DNA from: Micromonospora carbonacea
GTDB taxonomy: Bacteria > Actinomycetota > Actinomycetes > Mycobacteriales > Micromonosporaceae
Assembly (NCBI RefSeq): GCF_014205165.1
Contig: NZ_JACHMZ010000001.1
Location: 3,246,501 to 3,310,500, forward strand
DNA: 64,000 bases
Reading direction: 5' to 3'
The position numbers were made by a program, and so were the translations under genes. Shown here piece by piece: positions 18,335 through 26,469 of this stretch (its first letter is position 1; each line of letters begins with the position of its first letter). Under the pieces are notes generated by a model that saw nothing but the letters and a program-made list of their open reading frames with translations, was not told the origin of the DNA and did not search any database.

Positions 18335-18568
18335 ATGTACCCGCTGTCGACCTGTCCGCCCGCCGTCACGTCCGTGACGCGGGCGCGTGTCGCGCGCGGT
18401 GCGGTCGCCCCGGTCGGGTCGGTCGTCGTGGTGACCTACGGGCTGCCGAGCCCGACCGGCCGTGGCCCTCCGGCAGCGGTCCCCTCCCCGAAACGACCGC
18501 CAGGGCGAAGCCGTAGAGCTTCGGCCCTTTTTCTTTTCCCGGGCCTCTCATCGTTCCCGGGTTTCTGA
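18335..18568 (+). CDS. possible leaderless upstream reading frame before traR
   Basis: A 77-residue frame whose ATG lies 7 bp after TATGCT (18323-18328), a plausible -10 box, so it could be read from a leaderless transcript. It runs through the terminator hairpin and stops 15 bp before the traR ATG. The protein (Pro/Ser-rich, ending SALFLFPGLSSFPGF) resembles nothing I know. If real, its translation would disrupt the terminator and so control traR. The evidence is position only. Confidence 0.25.
   Translation: MYPLSTCPPAVTSVTRARVARGAVAPVGSVVVVTYGLPSPTGRGPPAAVPSPKRPPGRSRRASALFLFPGLSSFPGF
18502..18537 (+). terminator. intrinsic terminator or attenuator upstream of traR
   Basis: Stem AGGGC + GAAGC against GCTTC + GCCCT (one bulged G), six-base loop, then a T-rich run TTTTTCTTTT. 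A true U-tract terminator is unusual in this GC-rich window. It sits 47 bp before the traR start, where it would end any transcript entering from the dif side. Confidence 0.75.
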
Positions 18569-18583
18569 TCGGAAGGATTGATC

Positions 18584-18913
18584 ATGAGTTTGGATCATCG
18601 CACCGTCGACCAGCGGTGGCTGGCCGAGCTCCGCGCGTCCCTGGCGGACGAGTTCGCCACGCAGACGGCTCGGCTCAGGGAACTGACCGAGCTCAACGCC
18701 GACACGGGCGACCCGGGCGAGGCGCACACCCGGGCGGCGCTGGTGGTGGCCGCGCGGCGCGGCGTGGAGCAGGTCGCCGACGCGTTGCGGCGCATCGACG
18801 AGGGTGGGTACGGCGTGTGTGAGAGGTGCGAGCGGCCCATTCCGGTGCCGCGGTTGGAGGTGGTGCCGTACGCCCGGTTCTGCGTGCCGTGCCAGGAGAA
18901 GTCGGCCGGCTGA
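18584..18913 (+). CDS. TraR/DksA-type zinc-finger protein
   Basis: A 109-residue protein. The helical N-terminus is followed by GGYGVCERCERPIPVPRLEVVPYARFCVPCQ. The four zinc cysteines (79, 82, 100, 103) and the YARFC segment are the TraR/DksA signature. Family members bind RNA polymerase through the secondary channel; actinobacterial ones are of unclear role. GGAAGG lies 7 bp before the ATG. Preceded by a terminator/attenuator. Confidence 0.9.
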   Translation: MSLDHRTVDQRWLAELRASLADEFATQTARLRELTELNADTGDPGEAHTRAALVVAARRGVEQVADALRRIDEGGYGVCERCERPIPVPRLEVVPYARFCVPCQEKSAG

Positions 18914-18925
18914 CGGGTGTGTGGT

Positions 18926-18956
18926 GGGCCGCCGCCCCCGGTCGGGGTGGCGGCCC
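18926..18956. terminator. bidirectional terminator between traR and SDR gene
   Basis: GGGCCGCC pairs with GGCGGCCC, with an inner CCCC/GGGG stem, in the 73-bp convergent gap. Confidence 0.65.
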
Positions 18957-18986
18957 GCGCCGTGCGGGTGGTGGCGGGGTGTGTGG

Positions 18987-19715
18987 TCAGAGGCCGCCGG
19001 AGACGCGCAGGACGGTGCCGGTGGCGTAGCTGGCGTCGGGGCTGAGCAGCCAGGCGATGGCGGCGGCGATCTCGTCGGGTTCGCCGGCGCGGCCGAGGGG
19101 GATGCGGCCGGCGGCGGTGTCGGCGCGGTCGGGTGCGCCGGAGATGGCGTGCAGGTCGGTGCGGACGATGCCGGGGGCGACGCCGTTGACGCGGATGCCG
19201 TGGGGGGCGAGTTCCTTGGCGAGGCCGATGGTGAGGGTGTCGGTGGCGGCTTTGGCCGCGGCGTAGTGGACGTACTCCCCTGGGCTGCCGAGGGTGGCGG
19301 CGGCGGAGGAGACGTTGACGATGGCGCCGCCTCGGGTGAGGCGGCGGGCGGCTTGTTGGGCGCAGAGGACGTACCCGATGAGGTTGACGTCGACGACGTG
19401 GCGCAGGTCTTCGGCGCGCAGGTCGGCCAGGGGGCCGATGGGGCTGGTGACGCCGGCGTTGTTGACCAGGCCGGTGAGGGGGCCGAGGGTGGCGGCGGTG
19501 TCGAAGAGGTGGGTGACGGCGGCGGGGTCGGTGGTGTCGGCTTGGACGGCGAGGGCGTTTCGGCCGGTGGCGTGGATGTCGGCGACGACGGTGGTGGCGG
19601 CGGTGTGGTCGCGGCGGTAGGCGATGGCGACGTGGTGGCCTGCGTGGGCGAGGCGGCGGGCGGTGGCGGCGCCGATGCCGCGGCTGCCGCCGGTGACGAT
19701 GGTGACGGGTGGCAT
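18987..19715 (-). CDS. short-chain dehydrogenase/reductase (FabG-like)
   Basis: A 242-residue classical SDR. TGGSRGIG is the NADP motif, NNAG is at about 88, the catalytic set is Ser (NVSSAAATLGSPGEY), Tyr (VHYAAAKAA) and Lys, and it ends GTVLRVSGGL. The substrate is not predictable. Preceded by GGGGGAGGACC. The close upstream neighbour is a divergent peroxiredoxin gene. Confidence 0.9.
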   Translation of the reverse strand: MPPVTIVTGGSRGIGAATARRLAHAGHHVAIAYRRDHTAATTVVADIHATGRNALAVQADTTDPAAVTHLFDTAATLGPLTGLVNNAGVTSPIGPLADLRAEDLRHVVDVNLIGYVLCAQQAARRLTRGGAIVNVSSAAATLGSPGEYVHYAAAKAATDTLTIGLAKELAPHGIRVNGVAPGIVRTDLHAISGAPDRADTAAGRIPLGRAGEPDEIAAAIAWLLSPDASYATGTVLRVSGGL

Positions 19716-19829
19716 CGGGTGGTCCTCCCCCGGGTGTGTGGTGGTGACGTTACCGGTGGCGTCGTGGGGGCGGTGGCGGGTGTGATCGCTTACGCTGCCG
19801 GCGTCGGTTCGTGCAGAGGGGTGGTTGTG

Positions 19830-20291
19830 GTGGCGGGTGTGCGGGTCGGTGACCTGGTCGAGGATTTCGAGTTGCCGGACGAGACGGGTGCGCCGCGGCG
19901 GTTGTCGGAGTTTCTGGCGTCGGGGCCGGTGGTGTTGTTCTTCTATCCGGCGGCGATGACGCGGGGGTGCACGGCGGAGAGTTGTCATTTCCGGGATCTG
20001 GCGGCGGAGTTCGCGGCGGTGGGTGCGTCTCGGGTGGGGATCAGTCGGGATGTGGTGGAGCGGCAGGCGGAGTTCTCGCGGTTGCACGGGTTCGACTATC
20101 CGTTGTTGTCGGATGTCGACGGTGTGGTGGCGCGGCGGTTCGGGGTGTTGCGGCGGTTGCCGTTGGGGCCGTTGAGCACGCGGCGGATGACGTTTGTGAT
20201 CGGGGTGGATCGGCGGGTGGTGGAGGTGGTGCACAGCGAGTTGGGGATGAACGAGCATGCGGATCGGGCGTTGCGGGCGTTGGGGGGTTGA
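19830..20291 (+). CDS. peroxiredoxin of BCP/PrxQ type
   Basis: A 153-residue thiol peroxidase. GDLVEDFELPDETG opens the fold, then LFFYPAAMTRGCTAESCHFRD with the peroxidatic Cys47 and a resolving Cys52 five residues on, the atypical 2-Cys PrxQ spacing. Later RMTFVIGVDRRVVEVVHSE. It reduces H2O2 and alkyl peroxides using thioredoxin. GTG start chosen at 19830, 8 bp after GAGGGG; GTG 19827 is equally possible. Confidence 0.88.
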   Translation: MAGVRVGDLVEDFELPDETGAPRRLSEFLASGPVVLFFYPAAMTRGCTAESCHFRDLAAEFAAVGASRVGISRDVVERQAEFSRLHGFDYPLLSDVDGVVARRFGVLRRLPLGPLSTRRMTFVIGVDRRVVEVVHSELGMNEHADRALRALGG

Positions 20292-20357
20292 TCTTCGCGG
20301 TGTCGGGGTGGGCTGGTATCAAGGCAGGATCAGACAGGTGTACGGAAGAGGGTTGTG

Positions 20358-21077
20358 ATGGTTGCCGCGGGCCAGGGGTTGTCCACTGACGAGGTGCAGA
20401 GCATCCGGGAGGCGTTGGCGGCGGGCCGGAAGCCGAGGGTGGTGTTCACGTCGTCGGCTGGTCAGATCGCCGGTCAGGTGGGTCAGGTGGTGGAGTTGAC
20501 GGATCCGGCGGTGTCGGACGAGTTCGTGGTGGTGCGGTTCGGGCGTGACGAGTTGCCGTTCTCCCCTGCCGATGTGGCGGTGGCGCCGCGGGGGGCGGGT
20601 CGGAAGGCGGCTGTTGTGGCGGCGGAGGCGCAGCCGGAGCCGGATCCTGAGCCGGTGGCGGTGGAGCCGGAGTTCGTGTTGGACACGCCGCGGGTGCCGG
20701 CGCAGCGGCGGGAGGAGCCGAGGGTGGAGCAGCAGGAGCAGGAGCTGGCGGAGGCGAAGCCGGCGCGTCGGCCGGTGAAGGCGGCGAAGGTGGTGAAGCC
20801 GAAGGGGCCGGCGGGGTTGACGGTGACGTTGGCGTATGCGGAGGGTGAGTGGACGGTGGCGGCGCAGCAGGGTGCGAAGGCGTTGGCGAAGCCGTATGTG
20901 GTGAAGCCGGCGGAGGCGTTGCGGATGGTGGCGTTGGTGGATGTTCCGGGGGTGCAGGAGGCGGTGGAGCAGATTCTGGCGGCGGAGCGGGCGGAGGCGG
21001 AGCAGCAGGCGGAGAAGTTGCGGGCGGAGTTGGCGGAGATCGAGGCGCGGTTGGCGGAGTTGCGCGAGGCGGGTTGA
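20358..21077 (+). CDS. actinobacterial hypothetical protein with coiled-coil C-terminus (possibly DUF6319)
   Basis: A 239-residue protein. The N-terminal block (STDEVQSIREALAAGRKPRVVFTSSAGQIAGQVGQVVELTDP, then DEFVVVRFGRDELPFSPADV) looks like a small beta domain. A Pro/Glu/Ala linker follows, then GPAGLTVTLAYAEGEWTVAAQQGAKALAKPYVVKPAEALRMVALVDVP. It ends in a charged coiled coil (about 190-239). I recall similar streptomycete proteins annotated DUF6319, but that is unverified. Start ATG 20358 after GGAAGAGG. No function can be given. Confidence 0.7.
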   Translation: MVAAGQGLSTDEVQSIREALAAGRKPRVVFTSSAGQIAGQVGQVVELTDPAVSDEFVVVRFGRDELPFSPADVAVAPRGAGRKAAVVAAEAQPEPDPEPVAVEPEFVLDTPRVPAQRREEPRVEQQEQELAEAKPARRPVKAAKVVKPKGPAGLTVTLAYAEGEWTVAAQQGAKALAKPYVVKPAEALRMVALVDVPGVQEAVEQILAAERAEAEQQAEKLRAELAEIEARLAELREAG

Positions 21078-21098
21078 TGGTGCCTCTCCCCCGCGTGT

Positions 21099-21170
21099 CC
21101 GCCCCCGTCGCTGTTGCGGCGGGGGCGGTGTGGTGTGTGGGGGCCGGCGCAGGGGGGTTGCGCCGGCCCC
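21099..21170. terminator. paired terminator hairpins between convergent genes
   Basis: Two stems in the 104-bp gap before cydB. CCGCCCCCG with CGGGGGCGG (21099-21128). A perfect 12-bp stem GGGGCCGGCGCA with its complement around a 7-nt loop (21140-21170). One probably serves each direction. Confidence 0.7.
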
Positions 21171-21181
21171 GGGGTGGGTGG

Positions 21182-22180
21182 TCAGTGGGTGGGGATGTGG
21201 GTGACGCCGATGCGCTTGCGGAAGACCCAGTAGGTCCAGCCCTGGTAGGCCAGGACGATGGGGGTGAAGATGACCGCCACCCAGGTCATGATCTTGAGGG
21301 TGTAGGGGGTGGAGGCGGCGTTGGTGGCGGTGAGGGTGCCGGCGGGGTCCAGCGTGGAGGGCATGACGTTGGGGAACAGGGCGGTGAAGAGGGTGGCGAC
21401 GGCGAGGGCGATGGCGAGGGCGGTGCCGGTGAAGGCCCAGCCTTCGCGGCGGGCGCGGGCGGCGGCGAGGCCGCCGAGGAGGGCGATGGCGGCGCCGGCG
21501 GCGAGGGTGATGGCGGCGGTGTTGGCGCGGATGGTGAGGGTCCAGGTGAGGAAGGCGACGGCGGCGACGGCGGTGCCGACGCCGAGCTTGACGGCGAGGG
21601 CGCGGGCGCGGTGGCGGATGTCGCCGGTGGTCTTGAGGGCGAGGAAGACGGCGCCGTGGGTGAGGAAGAGGCCGAGGGTGGTCAGGCCGCCGAGCAGGGC
21701 GTAGGGGTGGAGCAGGTCGAGTAGGCCGCCGACGTATTCGTGGTCGGCGTCCAGGGGTACGCCGCCGAAGATGTTGGCGAAGGCGACGCCCCACAGGACG
21801 GCGGGGATGGCGGAGCCCCAGAAGATGGCGTGGTCCCAGCGGCGTTTCCAGGTGGCTTCGGGGCGCTTGTGGCGGTATTCGAAGGCGACGCCGCGGGCGA
21901 TGAGGGCGAGCAGGATGAGCAGCAGGGGCAGGTAGAAGCCGGAGAAGAGGGTGGCGTACCACTCGGGGAAGGCGGCGAACATGGCGCCGCCGGCGGTGAT
22001 GAGCCAGACCTCGTTGCCGTCCCAGACGGGGCCGATGGTGTTGATGAGGACGCGGCGTTCGCGGTCGTCGCGGCCGAGGACGGGTAGGAGCATGCCGACG
22101 CCGAAGTCGAAGCCTTCGAGGATGAAGTAGCCGGTGAAGAGCACGGCGACGAGGAGAAACCAGATGGTGGTGAGTTCCAC
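21182..22180 (-). CDS. cydB: cytochrome bd ubiquinol/menaquinol oxidase subunit II
   Basis: Integral membrane subunit of the bd-type oxygen reductase. The 332 residues form about nine helices. The start TTIWFLLVAVLFTGYFILEGFDFGVGMLLP is the family signature, and GPVWDGNEVWLITAGGAMFAAFPEWYA follows. The GTG start is 8 bp after GGAG and 14 bp after cydA. cydDC is not adjacent. Confidence 0.96.
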   Translation of the reverse strand: MELTTIWFLLVAVLFTGYFILEGFDFGVGMLLPVLGRDDRERRVLINTIGPVWDGNEVWLITAGGAMFAAFPEWYATLFSGFYLPLLLILLALIARGVAFEYRHKRPEATWKRRWDHAIFWGSAIPAVLWGVAFANIFGGVPLDADHEYVGGLLDLLHPYALLGGLTTLGLFLTHGAVFLALKTTGDIRHRARALAVKLGVGTAVAAVAFLTWTLTIRANTAAITLAAGAAIALLGGLAAARARREGWAFTGTALAIALAVATLFTALFPNVMPSTLDPAGTLTATNAASTPYTLKIMTWVAVIFTPIVLAYQGWTYWVFRKRIGVTHIPTH

Positions 22181-22194
22181 GGTGGGGCTCCGGG

Positions 22195-23604
22195 TCAGTA
22201 GGCGAAGGCGAGCGGGCGCTCGGTGTCGTCGTCGGTGGGTTCGGGTTCGGGGGTGAGTTCGGGTACGCCGGCTTTGGCGTAGCGCAGGAGGAGTTTGAAT
22301 TCGATGACGGCGAGGGTGGCGTAGATGAGGGTGAAGGCGGTGAAGGAGGTGAGGACTTCGGTGAGGGAGACGGTGCGGGAGACGCCGTTGCGGGTGAGCA
22401 TTTCGCCGAAGACGATCCAGGGTTGGCGGCCCATCTCGGTGAAGATCCAGCCGAAGGAGTTGGCGAGCAGGGGAAGGGCGGGCATGACGAGGGTGGCGCG
22501 CAGGAGCCAGCGGCTGGTGGGGGTGCGGTTCTTGCGTTGGCTCCAGAGCACCAGCAGGGCGATGGCGGCGGCGGCGAGGCCGAGGCCGATCATGAAGCGG
22601 AAGCTCCAGTAGGTGACGGGGATGATGGGGGCGTAGTCGCCGGGGCCGTACTGGGTGGCGTATTGGGCCTGGAGGTCGTTGATGCCCTGGACGGTGCCGT
22701 GGGGGTCGCCGGTGCCGAGGAACGACAGCAGGTAGGGGATCTTGAGGGCGAAGATCTCGCGGCTGCCGTCGAGGCTGCCGACGGTGAGCACGGAGAACGA
22801 GGCGGGGCTTTCGGTGGTGTAGAGGCCTTCGGCGGCGGCCATCTTCATGGGCTGCACCTCGGTCATGATCTTGCCTTGGATGTCGCCGGTGAGCAGGACG
22901 AGCGCCGAGGAGACCAGGACGACCCAGGAGCCGAACTTGGTGGCGAAGCGGTAGGCGCCGGTGTCGGCGCTGTCGCGGTTGCGCATGACGTGCCAGAGGC
23001 CGACGGTGACGACGAGGGAGCCGGCGACGAGGAAGGATCCGGCGAGGGTGTGGGGGAAGGTGACGAGGGCGACCTTGTTGGTGAGGACGGCGAGGAAGTC
23101 GGTGAGTTCGGCGCGGCCGGTGTCGGGGTTGATGCGGTAGCCGACGGGGTTCTGCATGAACGAGTTGGCGGCGAGGATGAAGTAGGCCGACAGGTTGGTG
23201 CCGATGGCGGCGGCCCAGATCGCGGCGAGGTGGAGGCGTTTGGGCAGGCGGTCCCAGCCGAAGATCCACAGGCCGATGAAGGTGGATTCGAGGAAGAAGG
23301 CGACGAGGGCTTCGATGGCCAGGGGTGCGCCGAAGATGTCGCCGACGAAGCGGGAGTAGTCGCTCCAGTTCATGCCGAACTGGAATTCCTGGACGATGCC
23401 GGTGACGACGCCCATGGCGAAGTTGATGAGGAAGAGTTTTCCGTAGAATTTGGTGAGTTTGAGGTAGCGCTCGTTGCCGGTGCGGTGCCACATGGTCTGG
23501 AGGATGGCGACGAGCACGGACAGGCCGATGGTCAGCGGCACGAACAGGAAGTGGTAGACGGTGGTGACACCGAACTGCCAGCGGGCGACGTCCAACGCGT
23601 CCAC
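22195..23604 (-). CDS. cydA: cytochrome bd oxidase subunit I
   Basis: Quinol-oxidising, haem-carrying subunit. It begins DALDVARWQFGVTTVYHFLFVPLTIGLSV, with the haem b595 His in the next helix region. It carries a GRQPWIVFGEML-type C-terminal quinol segment and FHb-free Q-loop (TESPASFSVLTVGS). The start is taken at GTG 23604 (MDALDVARW), which has GGGGG before it. The upstream ATG 23625 has no ribosome site and touches the operator. Forms an operon with cydB and allows respiration at low oxygen or with NO/sulfide poisoning of aa3 oxidase. Confidence 0.95.
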   Translation of the reverse strand: MDALDVARWQFGVTTVYHFLFVPLTIGLSVLVAILQTMWHRTGNERYLKLTKFYGKLFLINFAMGVVTGIVQEFQFGMNWSDYSRFVGDIFGAPLAIEALVAFFLESTFIGLWIFGWDRLPKRLHLAAIWAAAIGTNLSAYFILAANSFMQNPVGYRINPDTGRAELTDFLAVLTNKVALVTFPHTLAGSFLVAGSLVVTVGLWHVMRNRDSADTGAYRFATKFGSWVVLVSSALVLLTGDIQGKIMTEVQPMKMAAAEGLYTTESPASFSVLTVGSLDGSREIFALKIPYLLSFLGTGDPHGTVQGINDLQAQYATQYGPGDYAPIIPVTYWSFRFMIGLGLAAAAIALLVLWSQRKNRTPTSRWLLRATLVMPALPLLANSFGWIFTEMGRQPWIVFGEMLTRNGVSRTVSLTEVLTSFTAFTLIYATLAVIEFKLLLRYAKAGVPELTPEPEPTDDDTERPLAFAY

Positions 23605-23624
23605 CTGGAACCCCCAGCCTTTCA

Positions 23625-23649
23625 TACTACGAGACGTAGTAGATACTAC
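23625..23649 (-). promoter_or_regulatory. BlaI-like double inverted repeat in the cydA promoter
   Basis: TACTACG, three bases, CGTAGTA (23625-23641) is perfect. Overlapping it is GTAGTA, two bases, TACTAC (23636-23649). The TACTAC...GTAGTA half-sites are those of BlaI/MecI/CopY repressors as I remember them. A TAGTAT hexamer on the minus strand gives a possible -10 inside the repeat. No Rex-type site is seen. Confidence 0.6.
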
Positions 23650-23824
23650 TCGTCGTCGTAGACGGTCCGGCAGGGGCGGAGGTCCCGGACCGACCCGGGA
23701 CCAATGACCTTGATCACCTCGGCCGGGCGGGTCCCGGCGGACACTCCCCTCTCCCCCGCCCGGCCGGGCCCCCGGCGCGTCCGCGGTTTCCGGGGTGCTC
23801 CTGCCGCTGCGACCGGGACGCCTG

Positions 23825-24808
23825 TCACCGGGTGGCGGTGTGGCCTGCTGCGGCGCGGGCGAACCGGCGGGCGAGGTACGCGAACGCGTCGGCGAGTTCG
23901 TCGGGGCCGACGACGTGGATGTCGGCGTCGTAGCGGGCGATGGCGGCGGCGAGGCTGGGCCAGGACCAGGATCCGAGGGTGAGTCGGCAGCGGTCGGGGG
24001 TGATCTGTTCGACGAGTCCCTCGCGGGTGTAGCGGGCCACGGTGGCGGCCGGCAGGTCGAGGAGCACCGTGCCCTGGCACGGCCAGTCTCCCGAAGGGTC
24101 CCCGGAACCACGGAAGACGCCGGTGACGTACGCGGCGACGTCTCCGCCGGGCAGCGCACGGGGGGTGAAGCGCGGCCCGTTGGGGGTGCGCAGGCTCATC
24201 CGGTCGACGCGGAAGGTGCGCCAGTCGTCGCGGTCGAGGTCCCACGCGACGAGATACCACCGCCCGTCCCAGGTGATCACGTGGTGCGGTTCGGCGCGGC
24301 GCGGCGGCTTCGTGCCGCCGGAGCCGTAATCGAAGCGCAGGATCTCGCGGGCGCGCACGGCGGCGCTGATGCTCAGCAGCGCGCCGCCGTCGACCGGTTC
24401 GGCCGGCCGGGTGGTGGGCCGCTCGACGGCGGTGACATCGAGTGCGGTGATGCGGTGACGTAGCCGGGAGGGCATGACCTGGCGGATGGTGTTCAGGGCC
24501 CGTTCGGCGGCCTCGGCGAGGCCGCTGCCGGGGGTGGTCGCGGCGATCTGTAGAGCGACAGTGAGGGCGACGGCCTGGTCGTCGTCGAACAACAGCGGGG
24601 GCAGTTCGGTGCCCGCGCTGAGCCGGTAGCCGCCCTCCGGGCCTTTGACCGCGGCGATGGGATAGCCGAGCTCGCGCAGCCGGTCGACGTCGCGGCGCAC
24701 GGTGCGCAGGCTGACGTCCAGGCGGTCGGCCAGCGCCGCACCGGACCAGTCCCGGCGCGTCTGCAGCAACGACAGCAGGGCCAGCAGTCGCGCAGAGGTT
24801 TTCGGCAT
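23825..24808 (-). CDS. WYL-domain transcriptional regulator
   Basis: A 327-residue regulator. An N-terminal HTH_11 winged helix (LLALLSLLQTRRDWSGAALADRLDVSLRTVRRDVDRLRELGYPI) is followed by GPEGGYRL. A WYL domain comes next (ILRFDYGSGGT, then HHVITWDGRWYLVAWDLDRDDWRTFRVDRM), and a WCX tail ends the protein. WYL domains sense nucleic-acid or small ligands. Divergent from a VOC-family gene, which it may regulate. ATG 24808 is chosen to match the usual MPKTSARLL opening. Confidence 0.9.
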   Translation of the reverse strand: MPKTSARLLALLSLLQTRRDWSGAALADRLDVSLRTVRRDVDRLRELGYPIAAVKGPEGGYRLSAGTELPPLLFDDDQAVALTVALQIAATTPGSGLAEAAERALNTIRQVMPSRLRHRITALDVTAVERPTTRPAEPVDGGALLSISAAVRAREILRFDYGSGGTKPPRRAEPHHVITWDGRWYLVAWDLDRDDWRTFRVDRMSLRTPNGPRFTPRALPGGDVAAYVTGVFRGSGDPSGDWPCQGTVLLDLPAATVARYTREGLVEQITPDRCRLTLGSWSWPSLAAAIARYDADIHVVGPDELADAFAYLARRFARAAAGHTATR

Positions 24809-25027
24809 GAGCCTGATTCTGCCCGCAGTAGATGCCACACCCTGTCACCTACGGCTGCGAATCTTGCACCCGAGCCGGTCGGGCACGGGGCTCCGGCGAC
24901 GCCGAGGGCCGCTCATCCCCTCCACCGATCCAGCACCCACCACCGGCCGCCCCGGTTTCCTCACACGAGGTTCAACCAGCCCACATCGGGTCGATCGTGC
25001 CCGAGAACAACCACCAAGGAGTCCCGT

Positions 25028-25489
25028 ATGGCCATTTCCACCATCACCCACCTCAACTTCCGTGGCGACGCGCGGGCGGCGCTGGAGTTCTACCAGTCGG
25101 TGTTCGGTGGTCACCTCACCGTCGTCGCCTACGGCGACTTCGGCATGCCGAAGGGTCTCCCCGACGCCGACAAGGTCGTCTTCGGTCAGGTCACGGCCGA
25201 CAACGGGTTCAGGGTCATGGCCTACGACGTGCCCGGCGGCGCGCCCGCCGTGGCCGCACCCACCGTCACCACCCGGGACAACGGGATGACGCTGACCGGC
25301 GAGCGGTTCTTCGTGTCCGTCCGCGGCGACAGCGCCGACGAGGTCGGCGCGCTGTGGGACCGGCTCGCCGACGGCGCGCAGGTCGTCGAGGAGTTCGGCC
25401 CGTCGCCGTGGGCACCCGGCTTCGGGATGTTGACCGACCGTTTCGGCGTCACCTGGATCCTCGACGTCGCCGCCGCCCACGCCGGCTGA
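25028..25489 (+). CDS. VOC-superfamily protein (PhnB-like)
   Basis: A 153-residue protein opening ISTITHLNFRGDARAALEFYQSVFGG, the first VOC beta-alpha-beta module of the PhnB/glyoxalase-like family. It ends MLTDRFGVTWILDVA. The middle holds a GERFFVSVRGDSADEVGALWDRLADG motif common to PhnB-like proteins. The ribosome site AAGGAG is good. Divergent from a WYL regulator. Catalytic activity is unknown. Confidence 0.9.
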   Translation: MAISTITHLNFRGDARAALEFYQSVFGGHLTVVAYGDFGMPKGLPDADKVVFGQVTADNGFRVMAYDVPGGAPAVAAPTVTTRDNGMTLTGERFFVSVRGDSADEVGALWDRLADGAQVVEEFGPSPWAPGFGMLTDRFGVTWILDVAAAHAG

Positions 25490-25615
25490 CCCAGGAAGGT
25501 TGCGTTGCGGGAGGCGGGCCGCGATCCGACCCCGGGCCGCCTCCCGCATTCGGCTTGGCGTTGGTGCTGGTCCGGTCCCCCGGGTCTGGCGCGGGCGTGC
25601 GACCATCGACCGCTG

Positions 25616-26389
25616 ATGGACACGCCCACCGCCCGCTGGCAGCCGCCCCTGATCTGGCGCGGCGCCCAACTGCTCGCCCGCGCCGTCGTCGGCGCCCTGG
25701 CCCGCCTGGAGGTGACCGGCGACGTGCCCGACGGGCTGCGCCGGGGGCCGCTGATCCTGGCGGCCAACCACCTGAGCCCCTTCGACCCGCTCGTGCTGGC
25801 CGCCGCGTGCCGCGCCCGCGGCGTCTCCCCCCGGATCATGGCCACCGGCGGGCTGTTCCGCGCCCCACTGCTGGGGGCGGCGATGCGGCACGCCGGGCAC
25901 CTGCGCGTCGACCGGGGCACCGCGGCGGTGCACCGGGCCCTGGACGACGCGGCGCGCGCCGTGGCGGCCGGGTCGGTGATCCTGGTGTATCCGGAGGGCC
26001 GCATCGGGCTGGACCCGGGCCTGTGGCCCGAGCGCGGCAAGACGGGCACCGCCCGGCTCGCCCTGGCCAGCGGCGCGACGGTCGTGCCCGTGGCGCAGTG
26101 GGGCTCGCACGAGGTGCTGCCGTACCGGGCGCCGAAAGGCATGCTGCGCGCCGTGGCCCGGGCGGTGTGGCGGCGGCCGGTGGTGCGGGTGCGCTTCGGC
26201 GACCCGGTCGCGTTGGGCGACGTGGCCGCCGACGCGCCGGGCGCGGCCCGGCGGGTCACCGACCGGATCATCGACGCGATCACCGACGCCCTGGTGCCGC
26301 TGCGCCCCGACGAGCCCGACGTGCCGCGCCACGTCGACCCGGGCCGGCCCGTCGACACCTCCCGGGCGCACCGCCGCCGGCTGCCCTGA
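25616..26389 (+). CDS. 1-acyl-sn-glycerol-3-phosphate acyltransferase family protein
   Basis: PlsC-fold acyltransferase of 257 residues. Block I is NHLSPFD (HX4D variant), block III is YPEGRIG (instead of PEGTRS), and block IV is VVPVAQWGSHEVLP. It transfers acyl chains to lysophosphatidate or a related acceptor at the inner face of the membrane. ATG 25616 is used; no good ribosome site is seen, so a leaderless start is possible. A GDPD gene follows on the same strand. Confidence 0.85.
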   Translation: MDTPTARWQPPLIWRGAQLLARAVVGALARLEVTGDVPDGLRRGPLILAANHLSPFDPLVLAAACRARGVSPRIMATGGLFRAPLLGAAMRHAGHLRVDRGTAAVHRALDDAARAVAAGSVILVYPEGRIGLDPGLWPERGKTGTARLALASGATVVPVAQWGSHEVLPYRAPKGMLRAVARAVWRRPVVRVRFGDPVALGDVAADAPGAARRVTDRIIDAITDALVPLRPDEPDVPRHVDPGRPVDTSRAHRRRLP

Positions 26390-26469
26390 CGCCTCCCGGG
26401 GCGTCGGTGTGGCCCGCCGGTCACCTGCCGGCCATCCGGCGTGGGCCCCGGCGGGGCATACTGCCGGGC

